Source of the DNA: Candidatus Kapaibacterium sp.
GTDB lineage: Bacteria; Bacteroidota; Ignavibacteria; Kapaibacteriales; UBA4661
NCBI GenBank assembly: GCA_025358765.1
Contig: JANYIG010000342.1
Coordinates: forward strand, 1-43,334
Reading direction: 5' to 3'
DNA: 43,334 bases
A model generated the notes under the pieces. It was not told the origin of the DNA, did not search any database, and saw nothing but the letters and a program-made list of their open reading frames with translations. Positions 25,864 to 35,021 of this stretch are shown piece after piece (positions within the stretch are counted from its first letter, which is position 1; every line of letters starts with the position of its first letter). Made by a program: the position numbers and the translations under genes.

Positions 25864-27723
25864 TCACAACTGCTCCAGAATCTCCACCGCCATCGAATAT
25901 TTCTTAAACGGCGGCATCAGATACACGCCGTCTATCATTGGTTTTGCTGCCCGCAAGAACTCCACTGCAAGTTTAATTCCCTCGCGTGAAGCGGCTTCAA
26001 CGCCACCGCCTGCGTTTGCGTCGTGGATACGTTTGCGAACCCAGTCAGGGATATTCATTCCCGGAACCTCGTGATGCAGAAAATCCGCATGACGCGCAGA
26101 CCGCAGCGGAATGATACCTAACATGAAGCGAATATTGATGTGTTTTGTACGGTTTAAAAACGATTCCAGCGTTCGGATGTCAAAAATCGGCTGTGAGAAC
26201 GCGATGTGAGCGCCTTGCTCTGCTTTTTCCGCCAGACGGCGTACCTCGCGCTCCATATCGTAGGCAACAGGGTTACAGCCACAACTAATGCAAAATTGCG
26301 TGTGCGAACCAATCGGATTGCCCATCAAATCCCGCCCTTGATTCATTTGCCCTAAAGAGCGAATCAGACCAACAGCATCCACATCATAAACCGACGTAGC
26401 ATAAGGAAAATCGCCAATCTGTGCGGGATCGCCTGTGACAGCAAGAATATTTTTTACACCCATCGCATGAGCACCTAACAACTCAGATTGCAAGCCAATC
26501 ATATTGCGGTCGCGGCAAGCAAGGTGCGCCTGACACTCAATGCCTATTTGCGTTTGGACAATCTGCGAAATCGCTATTGAACTCATCCGTAGCCTTGCAC
26601 GTGCGCCATCCGAAATATTTACAGCATCTAATCCATGTTCTTTCAGATATTGTGCGCCTTCGAGAATGCTTGATAAATCTAATCCGCGCGGCACGTCGAG
26701 TTCAACTGTTGCCAAAAACTTTGTCCCCAAATTCCGCGAAAACTGCGTAGAACCATCTTCCGAAGGCGGTTCAGATTTTTCCGCTTTTGCGGGTTTGATT
26801 TCCACTTTCATGCTGCCTACAACCACGCCTTGAAGCGCCTCGGCAATCGCCTTGATATGTGCGACCGTTGCACCGCCCTCGGCACCCACAATCAACGCTC
26901 CCGCCTCAGCCAAACGTCGTACGGAGTTTGCAACGTAGCTCGGTTCGCCGTTGTAGAACGACTTACCATCCACGAGCGTGGGAATGCCGATATCTGGCTG
27001 AGCAATCATAGGAACCCCTGATTGCGTGGCTTCTGCGTGAAGCCCCTTCACAATGTCCATCATACGCTGTGGTCCGACGGTGCCGTTTGTGCCAATCGCC
27101 GCAACGCCTTTACTGATGAGCCTTCGCGCAATATCGCTCGGATACGAGGTGGAAAGGACAGCGCCGTCTTCTGGGAACGTTTTTTGTGCAATAATCGGCA
27201 TTTCCGGTGCCACGAATTGCACGGCTTCGATGGCGATTTCAAGTTCCACAACGTCAATAAACGATTTCAGCATAATAACGTCTGCACCGCCATCCACCAG
27301 TGCTATGGCTTGGTCAATAAACGCCTGTCGCACGTCGTCGGGTTTGAGGTTGCCAAGCGGGGTAAGGAATTTTCCTGCCGGACCAATCACGCCCGCCACA
27401 TACGCCTTATGGAGCGCTGCACAGCGAGCTATCCACACGCCTTTGCGGTTAAATTCATAGACTTTTTCGCCCAAACCGTAGCGTTCAAGCGCAAGGCGGT
27501 TAGCGTGTTCGGTGTTGGTCTGGATGAGCATAGCGCCCGCGTTCATAAATTCGCGGTGAATTGTTTCGACCAACACAGGGTCTTTCGTGTTATAGACACA
27601 AGGCGGAAACTCATTCGCACCACGAGCAGCAAGCTCGGTAGCCATTGAGCCATCTGTCAAAAGCGGCGTTGATTCATGTAATCGGTCGGTAAACGTTATT
27701 TTTGAATGTTGAGAACGTATCAT
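25864..27723 (-). CDS. Homocysteine S-methyltransferase-like / methylenetetrahydrofolate reductase fusion, zinc site lost
   Basis: A 619-residue fusion with the layout of Bacillus YitJ. The C-terminal half (about 335-619) is an FAD-dependent MTHFR reducing methylene-THF: ATVELDVPRG with the catalytic Glu, HLACRDRNMIGLQS, VTGDPAQIGDFP and AFSQPIFD. The N-terminal half (about 1-300) has the Pfam S-methyl_trans fold (LLTDGSMATEL, IQTNTEHANRLALERYGL), but all three zinc-binding Cys are absent: the usual GxNC reads GTNG (Gly214) and the usual GGCCG reads GAEGG (Glu282, Gly283). Homocysteine activation by zinc is therefore unlikely. It follows acsA by 30 bases, probably in one transcript. ATG at 27723 preferred over TTG at 27732. 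Confidence 0.88.
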   Translation of the reverse strand: MIRSQHSKITFTDRLHESTPLLTDGSMATELAARGANEFPPCVYNTKDPVLVETIHREFMNAGAMLIQTNTEHANRLALERYGLGEKVYEFNRKGVWIARCAALHKAYVAGVIGPAGKFLTPLGNLKPDDVRQAFIDQAIALVDGGADVIMLKSFIDVVELEIAIEAVQFVAPEMPIIAQKTFPEDGAVLSTSYPSDIARRLISKGVAAIGTNGTVGPQRMMDIVKGLHAEATQSGVPMIAQPDIGIPTLVDGKSFYNGEPSYVANSVRRLAEAGALIVGAEGGATVAHIKAIAEALQGVVVGSMKVEIKPAKAEKSEPPSEDGSTQFSRNLGTKFLATVELDVPRGLDLSSILEGAQYLKEHGLDAVNISDGARARLRMSSIAISQIVQTQIGIECQAHLACRDRNMIGLQSELLGAHAMGVKNILAVTGDPAQIGDFPYATSVYDVDAVGLIRSLGQMNQGRDLMGNPIGSHTQFCISCGCNPVAYDMEREVRRLAEKAEQGAHIAFSQPIFDIRTLESFLNRTKHINIRFMLGIIPLRSARHADFLHHEVPGMNIPDWVRKRIHDANAGGGVEAASREGIKLAVEFLRAAKPMIDGVYLMPPFKKYSMAVEILEQL

Positions 27724-27753
27724 TTCAAGCAACGAGGGTGAAACAAAAAAAAA

Positions 27754-29643
27754 TTAATCTGCAAGCGTTGACAAATCGCCAGGATCTTGTCCAAGCGATT
27801 CCGCTTTTAAGTAACGACGAACAATCTTGCCACTGCGCGTTTTGGGAAGCGAATCGCGGAACTCTACTTCGCTCGGCGTGGCTATGGGTCCAAGCTCGCG
27901 GCGTACGTGGTCTATGAGTATAGATTTCATGGTATCGGAAGCCTCGTGTCCAGCCCGTAGCACCACAAATACCTTAATCCGTTCGCCTTTAAGTTCATCC
28001 GGTAATCCCACAACGGCGGATTCTGCTACGGCCGCATGAGTAATAAGCGCTCCTTCAACTTCTGCTGTGCCAATGCGATGTCCGGCAACTTTGATTACAT
28101 CATCCGAGCGCCCCAAAACACAGTAGTAGCCGTCTTCGTCGTAAAACGCCACATCGCCGCTTGTATAGCAGCCCGGAAAGTCTTTCCAATACTCTTTGTA
28201 GCGCTCGTCGTCATTCCACACAGTTCGCATCATGTAGGGAAGCGGTCTGCGGAGGACGAGCGTTCCACCGGTGTTTGGCGGAACCTGATTGCCCTCAGCA
28301 TCCAAAATCGCTAGAACAACGCCCGGAAGCGGCTTGCCCGCCTTACCGAGCCGCGCATCGAATGCCGGCAGCGTACCAATAACGGGCGAGGCGATTTCTG
28401 TTTGCCACCAATTATCCACGACGTAGCCGCCATCGCCGACGATGTTGTCTTGTGCCCATTGATGGGCTTCGGGGTTGAGTGGCTCTCCGGCGCAAGCTAC
28501 AAGCCGCAATGTGGAAAGGTCGTATTTTTTAATTGGCTCTGCGCCATGCTTCATAAACATCCGCACCGCCGTCGGAGCCGTAAACATGACATTCACGCCA
28601 TGACGTTGTACCGTTTTCCAGACGATAGACGGGTCGGGATAATCCAATGCTCCCTCGCGAGCAAGCACCGTAGCGCCGTTGATAAGCGGTCCATAAACGA
28701 TATAGCTATGCCCGACTATCCAGCCGATGTCGGACGTACTCCAAAAAATATCTGTTGGCTTAATGTCGTAAAAAGCTCGTGAAAGATAATACGTTCCCAC
28801 CATGTAGCCACCATGCACGTGGACAACACCTTTGGGTTTACCGGTAGTCCCGCTTGTGTACAGGATGAAAAGCGGGTCTTCTGAATCCATGATTTCCGGC
28901 TCGCACCACTGTGGCTGCCCTTTGATAAAATCATAAAAGTCAATCTCACGGCTTGAAGCCATATCCAATAGCGGCTCTTGACGACGATGGACGATGATAT
29001 GTTGCACAGAATCAAGTCCTTCGACAGCGCTGTCAACGATAGATTTTAAGCTAACACGCTTGCCTGCACGATATGTCACGTCTGAGCAAATAACCATCTT
29101 TGCACCACTATCCTCAATCCGTGTACGAAGCGCTTGAACACCCATTCCCGCATAGACCACCGAATGAATCGCACCAATCCTTGCGCACGCGAGCATTGAA
29201 CAGATTCCCTCCGGCGTGAGTGGCATGTAGATGATAACACGGTCGCCTTTGCCCACACCCGCACTTTTGAGCGCATTGGCTAACTGGCAGACGCGGCGCA
29301 GCAAGCGGTCGTATGTCATTACGTGTTCTGCCCCTTCTTCGGTCATCCAGATAAGCGCCACTTTATTGCGGAGTGCGCCTTTTGCATGGCGATCAAGCGC
29401 GTTTATCGTGATATTCGTTTTGCCGCCCAAAAACCACTTGTGGTGCGGCGGCGTGAATTCAACGACTTTGTGCCATTTCTCTGTCCACTCCAATTCCGCA
29501 GCAATACTGCCCCAAAACCATTCTGGCGAGCTAATTGAATGCTGATAAAGTGATTCATAATCTCGAATCATCGCACCATCACGGAGAAACGAAGGTGGCG
29601 TGATCACACGCTGTTCGGTAATCAAGGTTTCAATAGCATTCAT
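27754..29643 (-). CDS. acsA: Acetate-CoA ligase (acetyl-CoA synthetase)
   Basis: Activates acetate to acetyl-CoA through acetyl-AMP. ANL-superfamily motifs: the P-loop YTSGTTGKPKG, the acetate-pocket segment WSTSDIGWIVGHSYIVYGPL, YTSGDVAFYDEDGYYCVLGRSDDVIKVAGHRIGTAEVE with the hinge, and SGKIVRRYLK near the C-terminus, where Lys606 is the conserved catalytic Lys controlled by acetylation in this family. Length 629 is slightly short at the N-terminus compared with the usual 640-660. Upstream and divergent is the GNAT-argG-argC group. Confidence 0.94.
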   Translation of the reverse strand: MNAIETLITEQRVITPPSFLRDGAMIRDYESLYQHSISSPEWFWGSIAAELEWTEKWHKVVEFTPPHHKWFLGGKTNITINALDRHAKGALRNKVALIWMTEEGAEHVMTYDRLLRRVCQLANALKSAGVGKGDRVIIYMPLTPEGICSMLACARIGAIHSVVYAGMGVQALRTRIEDSGAKMVICSDVTYRAGKRVSLKSIVDSAVEGLDSVQHIIVHRRQEPLLDMASSREIDFYDFIKGQPQWCEPEIMDSEDPLFILYTSGTTGKPKGVVHVHGGYMVGTYYLSRAFYDIKPTDIFWSTSDIGWIVGHSYIVYGPLINGATVLAREGALDYPDPSIVWKTVQRHGVNVMFTAPTAVRMFMKHGAEPIKKYDLSTLRLVACAGEPLNPEAHQWAQDNIVGDGGYVVDNWWQTEIASPVIGTLPAFDARLGKAGKPLPGVVLAILDAEGNQVPPNTGGTLVLRRPLPYMMRTVWNDDERYKEYWKDFPGCYTSGDVAFYDEDGYYCVLGRSDDVIKVAGHRIGTAEVEGALITHAAVAESAVVGLPDELKGERIKVFVVLRAGHEASDTMKSILIDHVRRELGPIATPSEVEFRDSLPKTRSGKIVRRYLKAESLGQDPGDLSTLAD

Positions 29644-29659
29644 AGCATCTCAGAAGAAC

Positions 29660-29668
29660 TGTGGATAA
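29660..29668 (-). promoter_or_regulatory. DnaA-box sequence in the acsA/GNAT intergenic region
   Basis: Plus strand TGTGGATAA is the exact complement of the DnaA consensus TTATCCACA. It lies 17 bases upstream of acsA. A single box proves nothing by itself; compare the second at 35022. Confidence 0.4.
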
Positions 29669-29894
29669 AGTGGGGATTGGTATGAATATTGCAGCGAACG
29701 CGAATATAGCAAAATGTTATGAAATGAAGCGCGGGTAATCGTGTCTATAACTTGTGTTATCATGGAGCAACACGGCAGAATCTACCAAAGAAAGCCTGCA
29801 AAATTACGCAAAACTTTCGTAAGTTTACGATTTCCGTTTTTACCGTCATTTGGGCGGGATTGGTTTCACCTTCAATCTCTTCTTTTTACGCATC

Positions 29895-30581
29895 ATGGAC
29901 AAACTCTCGGAACAGTCTTTGGAATCACAATTTACCGTTACGGTGGCCGGCGAAGAACACCTCGCTTTTGCCGAAGAAATTTGTACGACGATTGAAGAAT
30001 CTGCCAAAGCACGTGGAACAGGCATTGCCAAGCGTTCACCTGACTACGTACGGACTAAAATAAGCGAAGGCAAAGCTGTAATAGCACTTACGGTGGATGG
30101 GAAATTTGCAGGATTTTGCTACATCGAGACGTGGGGCGGCAAGCAATATGTGGCAAATTCTGGTCTTATCGTCAAGCCGGAATTACGTCAAAGTGGTCTT
30201 GCAAAGCGCATCAAACACGCCGCGTTCCGCCTATCGCGAGAGAAATACCCCGATGCAAAGATTTTTAGCATCACCACCAGCCATGCAGTGATGAAAATGA
30301 ATACAGAGCTTGGCTACGTACCTGTGCCGTTTTCTGAACTCACACAAGACGACGAATTTTGGAATGGCTGTAGTTCCTGCCCAAATTATGATGTGCTGAC
30401 GCGCACAAACCGCAAAATGTGCATCTGCACTGGAATGCTTTACGACACTAATGCACCAAAGCAGGTTATTGAGATTGAGATTCCTGAGCTTAAACCCCAG
30501 CAAAACGACCTTCCGCCCGTTGCCTCTAATGCGAGCAATGAGGCGAATTCCCTGCGACGAGATTCACAGCCGCACGATTAG
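29895..30581 (+). CDS. GNAT acetyltransferase of the arginine cluster, possible N-acetylglutamate synthase
   Basis: A 228-residue GNAT-fold protein. The acetyl-CoA pyrophosphate loop is seen in SGLIVKPELRQSGLAKRIKHAAF, followed by IFSITTSHAVMKMNTELGY, the usual motif B. The C-terminal part has a Cys cluster (GCSSCPNYDVLTRTNRKMCICTG) and a disordered acidic tail. It sits 83 bases before argG, then argC; Bacteroidota lacking classical argA often have such a GNAT beside argG, so acylation of glutamate as the first arginine step is a reasonable inference. The ATG at 29895 fits the domain better than the earlier start at 29850. Confidence 0.8.
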   Translation: MDKLSEQSLESQFTVTVAGEEHLAFAEEICTTIEESAKARGTGIAKRSPDYVRTKISEGKAVIALTVDGKFAGFCYIETWGGKQYVANSGLIVKPELRQSGLAKRIKHAAFRLSREKYPDAKIFSITTSHAVMKMNTELGYVPVPFSELTQDDEFWNGCSSCPNYDVLTRTNRKMCICTGMLYDTNAPKQVIEIEIPELKPQQNDLPPVASNASNEANSLRRDSQPHD

Positions 30582-30664
30582 TAATCTTAGCAGTCAACCG
30601 TCGTCTTCATTACGAACATTTCATTGCCGTTATTTGCGGTGATAAACTTTATTATTTTTATTCT

Positions 30665-31858
30665 ATGGCAACAAAACAAAAAGTCGTACTCGCCTTTAGT
30701 GGTGGATTAGATACATCCTATTGTGTGAAATACCTTTCGGCGCAGGGTCTGGAAGTGTATTCGGCAATCGTGAATACGGGCGGTTTTTCGTCGGATGAGC
30801 TGAAAGAAATTGAACAGAAAGCGCTTCGCTTGGGCGTTGTGAAGCATGTTACGCTTGACGAGACCGATGCGTACTACACGCAATGTATCCGTTATCTTGT
30901 CTTTGGCAACGTCCTCAAAAATAATGTCTATCCGCTTTCCGTAAGTGCCGAACGGGTGTTTCAGTCGTTGGCAATTGCGCGGTATGCAAAGGAAGTCGGA
31001 GCGGATGCCGTTGCACACGGCTCCACCGGTGCTGGTAACGACCAAGTGCGATTTGATGCGGCGTTCAACGTCCTGATTCCGGGTGTGGAGATTCTCACAC
31101 CCATTCGTGATTTGAAGCTCTCCCGCGATGAAGAAATCACATTTCTGAAGCAACACGGTGTCGAGCAAGACTGGTCGAAAGCGCAATACTCGATAAACAA
31201 AGGCTTGTGGGGTACGACCGTTGGTGGCAAAGAAACTCTCACTTCCGACCAATATTTACCCGAAAGTGCTTTCCCGACGCAACTTTCCAAGCACGAGCCG
31301 GAAGAAATTACGTTGCACTTCACAAAGGGCGAGCTCACCGGATTAAACGGTCAAACGATGCCGCCTGTACTCGCCATACAGCGCCTTGCAGAACTTGCTC
31401 AACCTTTTGCGATTGGGCGCGACATTCACATCGGCGACACAATTATCGGCATCAAAGGCAGAGTAGGGTTCGAGGCTGCTGCACCGCTCATCATTATCAA
31501 GGCACACCACACGCTTGAAAAACATACATTGACTAAAGCACAACTTACACTCAAGGAATTGTGCGCTGCTCAGTATGGAACGATGCTCCATGAAGGGCAA
31601 TTTCTTGAGCCAGCGATGCGGAATATCGAGACGTTGCTTTCCGACACACAAGCAAGTGTCACAGGCGTTGCGAAAGTGTATTTGGCTCCGTATCGTTTCC
31701 ATATCGTGGGAATTCAATCGCCGCACGATTTGATGCAAGCAAAATTCGGCAAATATGGTGAGATGAACAATGCGTGGACAGGCAATGATGTACGCGGTTT
31801 TGCCAAAATCGTCTCGAACCAAGCAATGATGTACAATTCTGTGAACAATCAGCCATAA
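30665..31858 (+). CDS. argG: Argininosuccinate synthase
   Basis: Condenses citrulline and aspartate with ATP to argininosuccinate. N-terminal AFSGGLDTSYC is the ATP pyrophosphatase P-loop. Other family elements are VAHGSTGAGNDQVRFD (substrate site) and YSINKGLWGTTVGG. Length 397 is standard. Its TAA overlaps the argC ATG by one base (TAATG), so the two are translationally linked. Confidence 0.96.
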   Translation: MATKQKVVLAFSGGLDTSYCVKYLSAQGLEVYSAIVNTGGFSSDELKEIEQKALRLGVVKHVTLDETDAYYTQCIRYLVFGNVLKNNVYPLSVSAERVFQSLAIARYAKEVGADAVAHGSTGAGNDQVRFDAAFNVLIPGVEILTPIRDLKLSRDEEITFLKQHGVEQDWSKAQYSINKGLWGTTVGGKETLTSDQYLPESAFPTQLSKHEPEEITLHFTKGELTGLNGQTMPPVLAIQRLAELAQPFAIGRDIHIGDTIIGIKGRVGFEAAAPLIIIKAHHTLEKHTLTKAQLTLKELCAAQYGTMLHEGQFLEPAMRNIETLLSDTQASVTGVAKVYLAPYRFHIVGIQSPHDLMQAKFGKYGEMNNAWTGNDVRGFAKIVSNQAMMYNSVNNQP

Positions 31859-32850
31859 TGGACATTATCAACATTGGCATTATCGGTGGAGCGGGCTACA
31901 CGGGTGGCGAGCTGTTACGCTTACTTCTACGTCATCCAAATGCACAGATTTCATTCGTCCACAGCACAAGCAATTCTGGTAAATTCGTCCACGAAGTACA
32001 TCCAGACTTGCTCGGCGAAACGGAACTTCGCTTTGTTGGCAATACTGTGAGCGAGATTATCAGCGATGTTGACGTTCTTTTTCTTTGCGTTGGGCATGGC
32101 GAGGCTGTGAAATTTATAGCTGCAAATGCGATTCCGTCGGACGTACGGGTAATCGACCTCAGCCAAGATTTTCGGTATATTCAAAGTGAACAATGGTTGT
32201 ATGGGTTGCCGGAGCTAAACAGAAATACCATCAAACAGGCTGCTGCTGTGCAAATAAATATTGCAAACCCGGGTTGTTTTGCGACGTGTATCCAGCTTGG
32301 ATTATTGCCGCTTGCCGCACACCATCTGCTTCCGACAGATGTTCACACGAGTGCTATTACTGGCTCGACAGGCGCGGGGCGGGGCTTGTCGGATACGTCG
32401 CATTTTTCGTGGCGCAACAACAATGTGGGAATCTATAAAGCCTTCACCCACCAGCATTTGAAGGAAATCCGTGCGTCACTTGCACAATTACAGCCAGATT
32501 TTACGAGCAATCTGAACTTCATACCTTATCGCGGCAGCTTCACACGCGGGATTCTGGCGGCTTCCTACGTCAAAACCGACCTCAGTGAAGCCGAAGCGCA
32601 AGGGCTTTACCGTACCTACTACGCCACGCATCCGTTTGTACATCTGAGTGCTATAAACCCAGACGTAAAGCAGGTTGTGAACACGAATAAATGCGTTGTG
32701 TATGTAGAAAAGCATGACGATACCTTGCTTGTTGTAACGGCAATTGACAATCTTCTGAAAGGCGCATCAGGGCAGGCTGTGCAGAATATGAATCTCTTAT
32801 TTGGGTTCGAGGAGACAACGGGATTATTACTGAAATCTGTGGCGTTTTGA
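31858..32850 (+). CDS. argC: N-acetyl-gamma-glutamyl-phosphate reductase
   Basis: NADPH-dependent reduction of N-acyl-glutamyl phosphate to the semialdehyde in arginine synthesis. Rossmann motif GIIGGAGYTGGELLRLL (7-23), catalytic Cys140 in NPGCFATCIQLG, and the later STGAGRGLSDTSHFSWR and HQHLKEI segments, where the His is catalytic. Whether the acyl group is acetyl or succinyl (as in some Bacteroidota) cannot be told from sequence. Starts on the last base of the argG stop. Confidence 0.95.
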   Translation: MDIINIGIIGGAGYTGGELLRLLLRHPNAQISFVHSTSNSGKFVHEVHPDLLGETELRFVGNTVSEIISDVDVLFLCVGHGEAVKFIAANAIPSDVRVIDLSQDFRYIQSEQWLYGLPELNRNTIKQAAAVQINIANPGCFATCIQLGLLPLAAHHLLPTDVHTSAITGSTGAGRGLSDTSHFSWRNNNVGIYKAFTHQHLKEIRASLAQLQPDFTSNLNFIPYRGSFTRGILAASYVKTDLSEAEAQGLYRTYYATHPFVHLSAINPDVKQVVNTNKCVVYVEKHDDTLLVVTAIDNLLKGASGQAVQNMNLLFGFEETTGLLLKSVAF

Positions 32851-32894
32851 CTTTTTACAAAATTTCCATGTAGCTCGAATTCAAGAGCTAAAAA

Positions 32895-32931
32895 TAAGGC
32901 TTCGTGCGGAAATATACCACACGAAGCCTTA
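32895..32931. terminator. Strong terminator, rpsP side, probably bidirectional
   Basis: Perfect 12-base inverted repeat TAAGGCTTCGTG (32895-32906) and CACGAAGCCTTA (32920-32931), 13-base loop. On the minus strand it is followed by a T-run (TTTTTAGC), a classic terminator for the ffh-rpsP unit. It also lies 45 bases past the argC stop and may end that transcript. Confidence 0.8.
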
Positions 32932-32964
32932 TTACGCTTGATGAGCAGCGTCGAAAAACGAATA

Positions 32965-33489
32965 TTACTCTGCTGGCGTTTCTGCCACTGGTGCTTCGGC
33001 TGCTGCTTTTGCAGCCGCTTTTGCTTCTACAGCCGCCGCTTCGGCTGCTGCTTTTGCTGCAATTTCTGCTGCCTTTGCAGCCTCGACCACATCTTTAGCA
33101 GCTACAGCCGCCGCAAGAGTTTTTTTACTGGCTTTTTGTCCTTTTTTGGCAATCACGGCGGCAACGCGTTTCTCAACGGCTGCTTTGTGTGCCGCTAACT
33201 CCGTTTCGACTTCTACTGCTGTTTTGCCCTTGCGTTTAAGGTGTAGGCGCAACAATACACCTTCACTACTCAAAAGATGACGAACCGTATCGGTCGGTTG
33301 AGCGCCATTATCCAACCAATACATTGCACGTTCTTGATCTAAAATGATTCTGGATGGCTGTGCAACAGGGCTGTATTGACCAACAACCTCAAGATGCTGA
33401 CCATCACGGCGTTTGCGGCTATCCATTGCTACGATGTCATAAATAGGACGCTTTTTGCGACCTCTGCGGCGTAAACGAAGTTTTACCAT
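32965..33489 (-). CDS. rpsP: 30S ribosomal protein S16 with long Ala/Lys/Glu tail
   Basis: Small-subunit ribosomal protein bS16. The core (about 1-85) starts MVKLRLRRRGRKKRPIYDIV and has the expected QYSPVAQ and GAQPTDTVRHLL. The tail (about 95-174) is low-complexity, rich in Ala, Lys and Glu, and extends far past the usual 80-90 residues; long tails of this type are common in Bacteroidota S16. It follows ffh by 110 bases and ends at the strong hairpin terminator. Two direct repeats in the leader may be regulatory. Confidence 0.96.
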   Translation of the reverse strand: MVKLRLRRRGRKKRPIYDIVAMDSRKRRDGQHLEVVGQYSPVAQPSRIILDQERAMYWLDNGAQPTDTVRHLLSSEGVLLRLHLKRKGKTAVEVETELAAHKAAVEKRVAAVIAKKGQKASKKTLAAAVAAKDVVEAAKAAEIAAKAAAEAAAVEAKAAAKAAAEAPVAETPAE

Positions 33490-33506
33490 GATTCTAATGG
33501 AATTAT

Positions 33507-33539
33507 AAATTGTAAATTGTTACTCTGAAATTGTAAATT
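33507..33539. repeat. Paired 12-base direct repeat upstream of rpsP
   Basis: AAATTGTAAATT occurs at 33507-33518 and again at 33528-33539, exactly 21 bases apart (two helical turns), in the ffh-rpsP gap. The spacing would suit a dimeric protein or an RNA-level control site, but chance in AT-rich DNA is possible. Confidence 0.6.
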
Positions 33540-33599
33540 TTCTCAGCTTCTTATTGCTCGATGCCCCAAAAGAATGGGACACGTAAAAAATGGAGTTTC

Positions 33600-34952
33600 T
33601 TATCGCCGTCCGGGAGGCATCATGCCGCCCCCGCCCATCATGCCTTTGAGTGCACCCATTTTGCCGCCACCCTTGGTCATTTGCTTCATCATTTTCTGCA
33701 TGTCTTCAAACTGCTTAATCATTCGATTAACGTCTTGAATACTTGTTCCACTGCCCATCGCAATTCGCTTCCGGCGCGAACCATTGATGATTTTTGGGTG
33801 CTTACGTTCTTGTTTGGTCATCGAAAGGATAATTGCCTCCACTCGACCCATAGCACGTTCGTCAATCTGTACGTTTTTGAGCGCTTTATCCATGCCAGGC
33901 AACATTCCTAACAAATCACGAAGCGAACCCATTTTTTTGATTTGATTTAATTGCTCAAGAAAATCATTCAAATCAAATTCGTTTTTCTTGATTTTATCTT
34001 CGAGTTTTTTCGCATCTTCTTCATCGAATTCTTGTTGTGCGCGTTCCACGAGCGTGAGAACGTCACCCATACCCAAAATACGTGAGGCAATGCGGTCTGG
34101 ATAAAATGGCTCAAGATTGTCTAATTTTTCGCCCGTGCTGATGAACTTAATAGGCTTGTTCACCACGGCTTTGATGGAAAGCGCCGCGCCGCCACGTGTA
34201 TCGCCGTCCATTTTCGTGAGGACAACGCCGTTAAACGCAAGACGATCATTGAATGCTTTTGCCGTATTGACCGCATCTTGTCCCGTCATCGAATCACACA
34301 CAAACAAGATTTCATGGGGCTTGACGGCGTTTTTAATATTCTCCGCCTCTTGCATCATCTCTTCGTCCACACTCAACCGCCCCGCCGTATCTATAATCAC
34401 CACATCACGCGCATAACGTTTTGCGTAGGCAACAGCTTCCTCAGCAAGTTTCACAGGATTCACCCCTTCTTGTGAGAAGACGGGAATTGTGATTTGCTCG
34501 CCGAGCATCTTCAGTTGGTCAATTGCCGCCGGACGGTATATATCGCCTGCTACGAGAAGCGGCTGCTTGCCTTGTTTTTTGAGGTTTTTGGCAAGTTTAC
34601 CACAGAATGTTGTTTTACCAGAACCTTGCAAACCAGCAACCATAATAATAGTCGGCGGTTGCCCTGACATTGTAATATTCGATCGAGCAGAACCCATCAA
34701 GGTTACAAGCTCGTCGTAAATGATTTTTACGATGAGCTGTCCAGGCGTGACATTACCTTTCACGTCCAAACCAATTGCCTTTTGTTTGATGTCCTCAATG
34801 AATTTTTTTGCCACCTGCAAATTCACATCGGCATCCAAAAGAGCATTACGGACTTCGAGCAAACCCTCCTCGATATTCTCTTCGGTGATTTTTGCTTGCC
34901 CGCGAATCCGCTTGATCGCTGATTCTATCTTGCTTTGAAGGTTTTCAAACAT
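33600..34952 (-). CDS. ffh: Signal recognition particle protein Ffh
   Basis: GTPase of the signal recognition particle, bringing nascent membrane proteins to the FtsY receptor. N domain 1-85; G domain with GLQGSGKTT (P-loop), the TKMDGDTRGG motif and DTAGRLSVDEEMM; Met-rich M domain (about 300-430) with RRKRIAMGSGT, the RNA-binding segment; and a Gly/Met-rich end (GMMGGGGMMPPGRR). Length of 450 is typical. A well-matched Bacteroidota promoter lies just upstream (34989-35019). Confidence 0.97.
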   Translation of the reverse strand: MFENLQSKIESAIKRIRGQAKITEENIEEGLLEVRNALLDADVNLQVAKKFIEDIKQKAIGLDVKGNVTPGQLIVKIIYDELVTLMGSARSNITMSGQPPTIIMVAGLQGSGKTTFCGKLAKNLKKQGKQPLLVAGDIYRPAAIDQLKMLGEQITIPVFSQEGVNPVKLAEEAVAYAKRYARDVVIIDTAGRLSVDEEMMQEAENIKNAVKPHEILFVCDSMTGQDAVNTAKAFNDRLAFNGVVLTKMDGDTRGGAALSIKAVVNKPIKFISTGEKLDNLEPFYPDRIASRILGMGDVLTLVERAQQEFDEEDAKKLEDKIKKNEFDLNDFLEQLNQIKKMGSLRDLLGMLPGMDKALKNVQIDERAMGRVEAIILSMTKQERKHPKIINGSRRKRIAMGSGTSIQDVNRMIKQFEDMQKMMKQMTKGGGKMGALKGMMGGGGMMPPGRR

Positions 34953-34988
34953 AATGCCTTATGCGTCATAGCTTTTGGAAAATAGACA

Positions 34989-35019
34989 CAAAAGTACGAC
35001 TTTTTTGTGAATACACAAA
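34989..35019 (-). promoter_or_regulatory. Bacteroidota-type promoter of ffh
   Basis: On the minus strand TTTG (plus-strand CAAA 35016-35019), a 19-base spacer and TACTTTTG (plus-strand CAAAAGTA 34989-34996) match the consensus fully. The predicted RNA starts about 30 bases before the ffh ATG. Confidence 0.75.
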
Positions 35020-35021
35020 AC

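Noticed and set aside
32965-33200. Ala/Lys repeat tail of S16 as a frameshift or assembly artefact
   Set aside because: The frame is continuous to a proper stop followed by a terminator, and long Ala/Lys tails are known in Bacteroidota S16.
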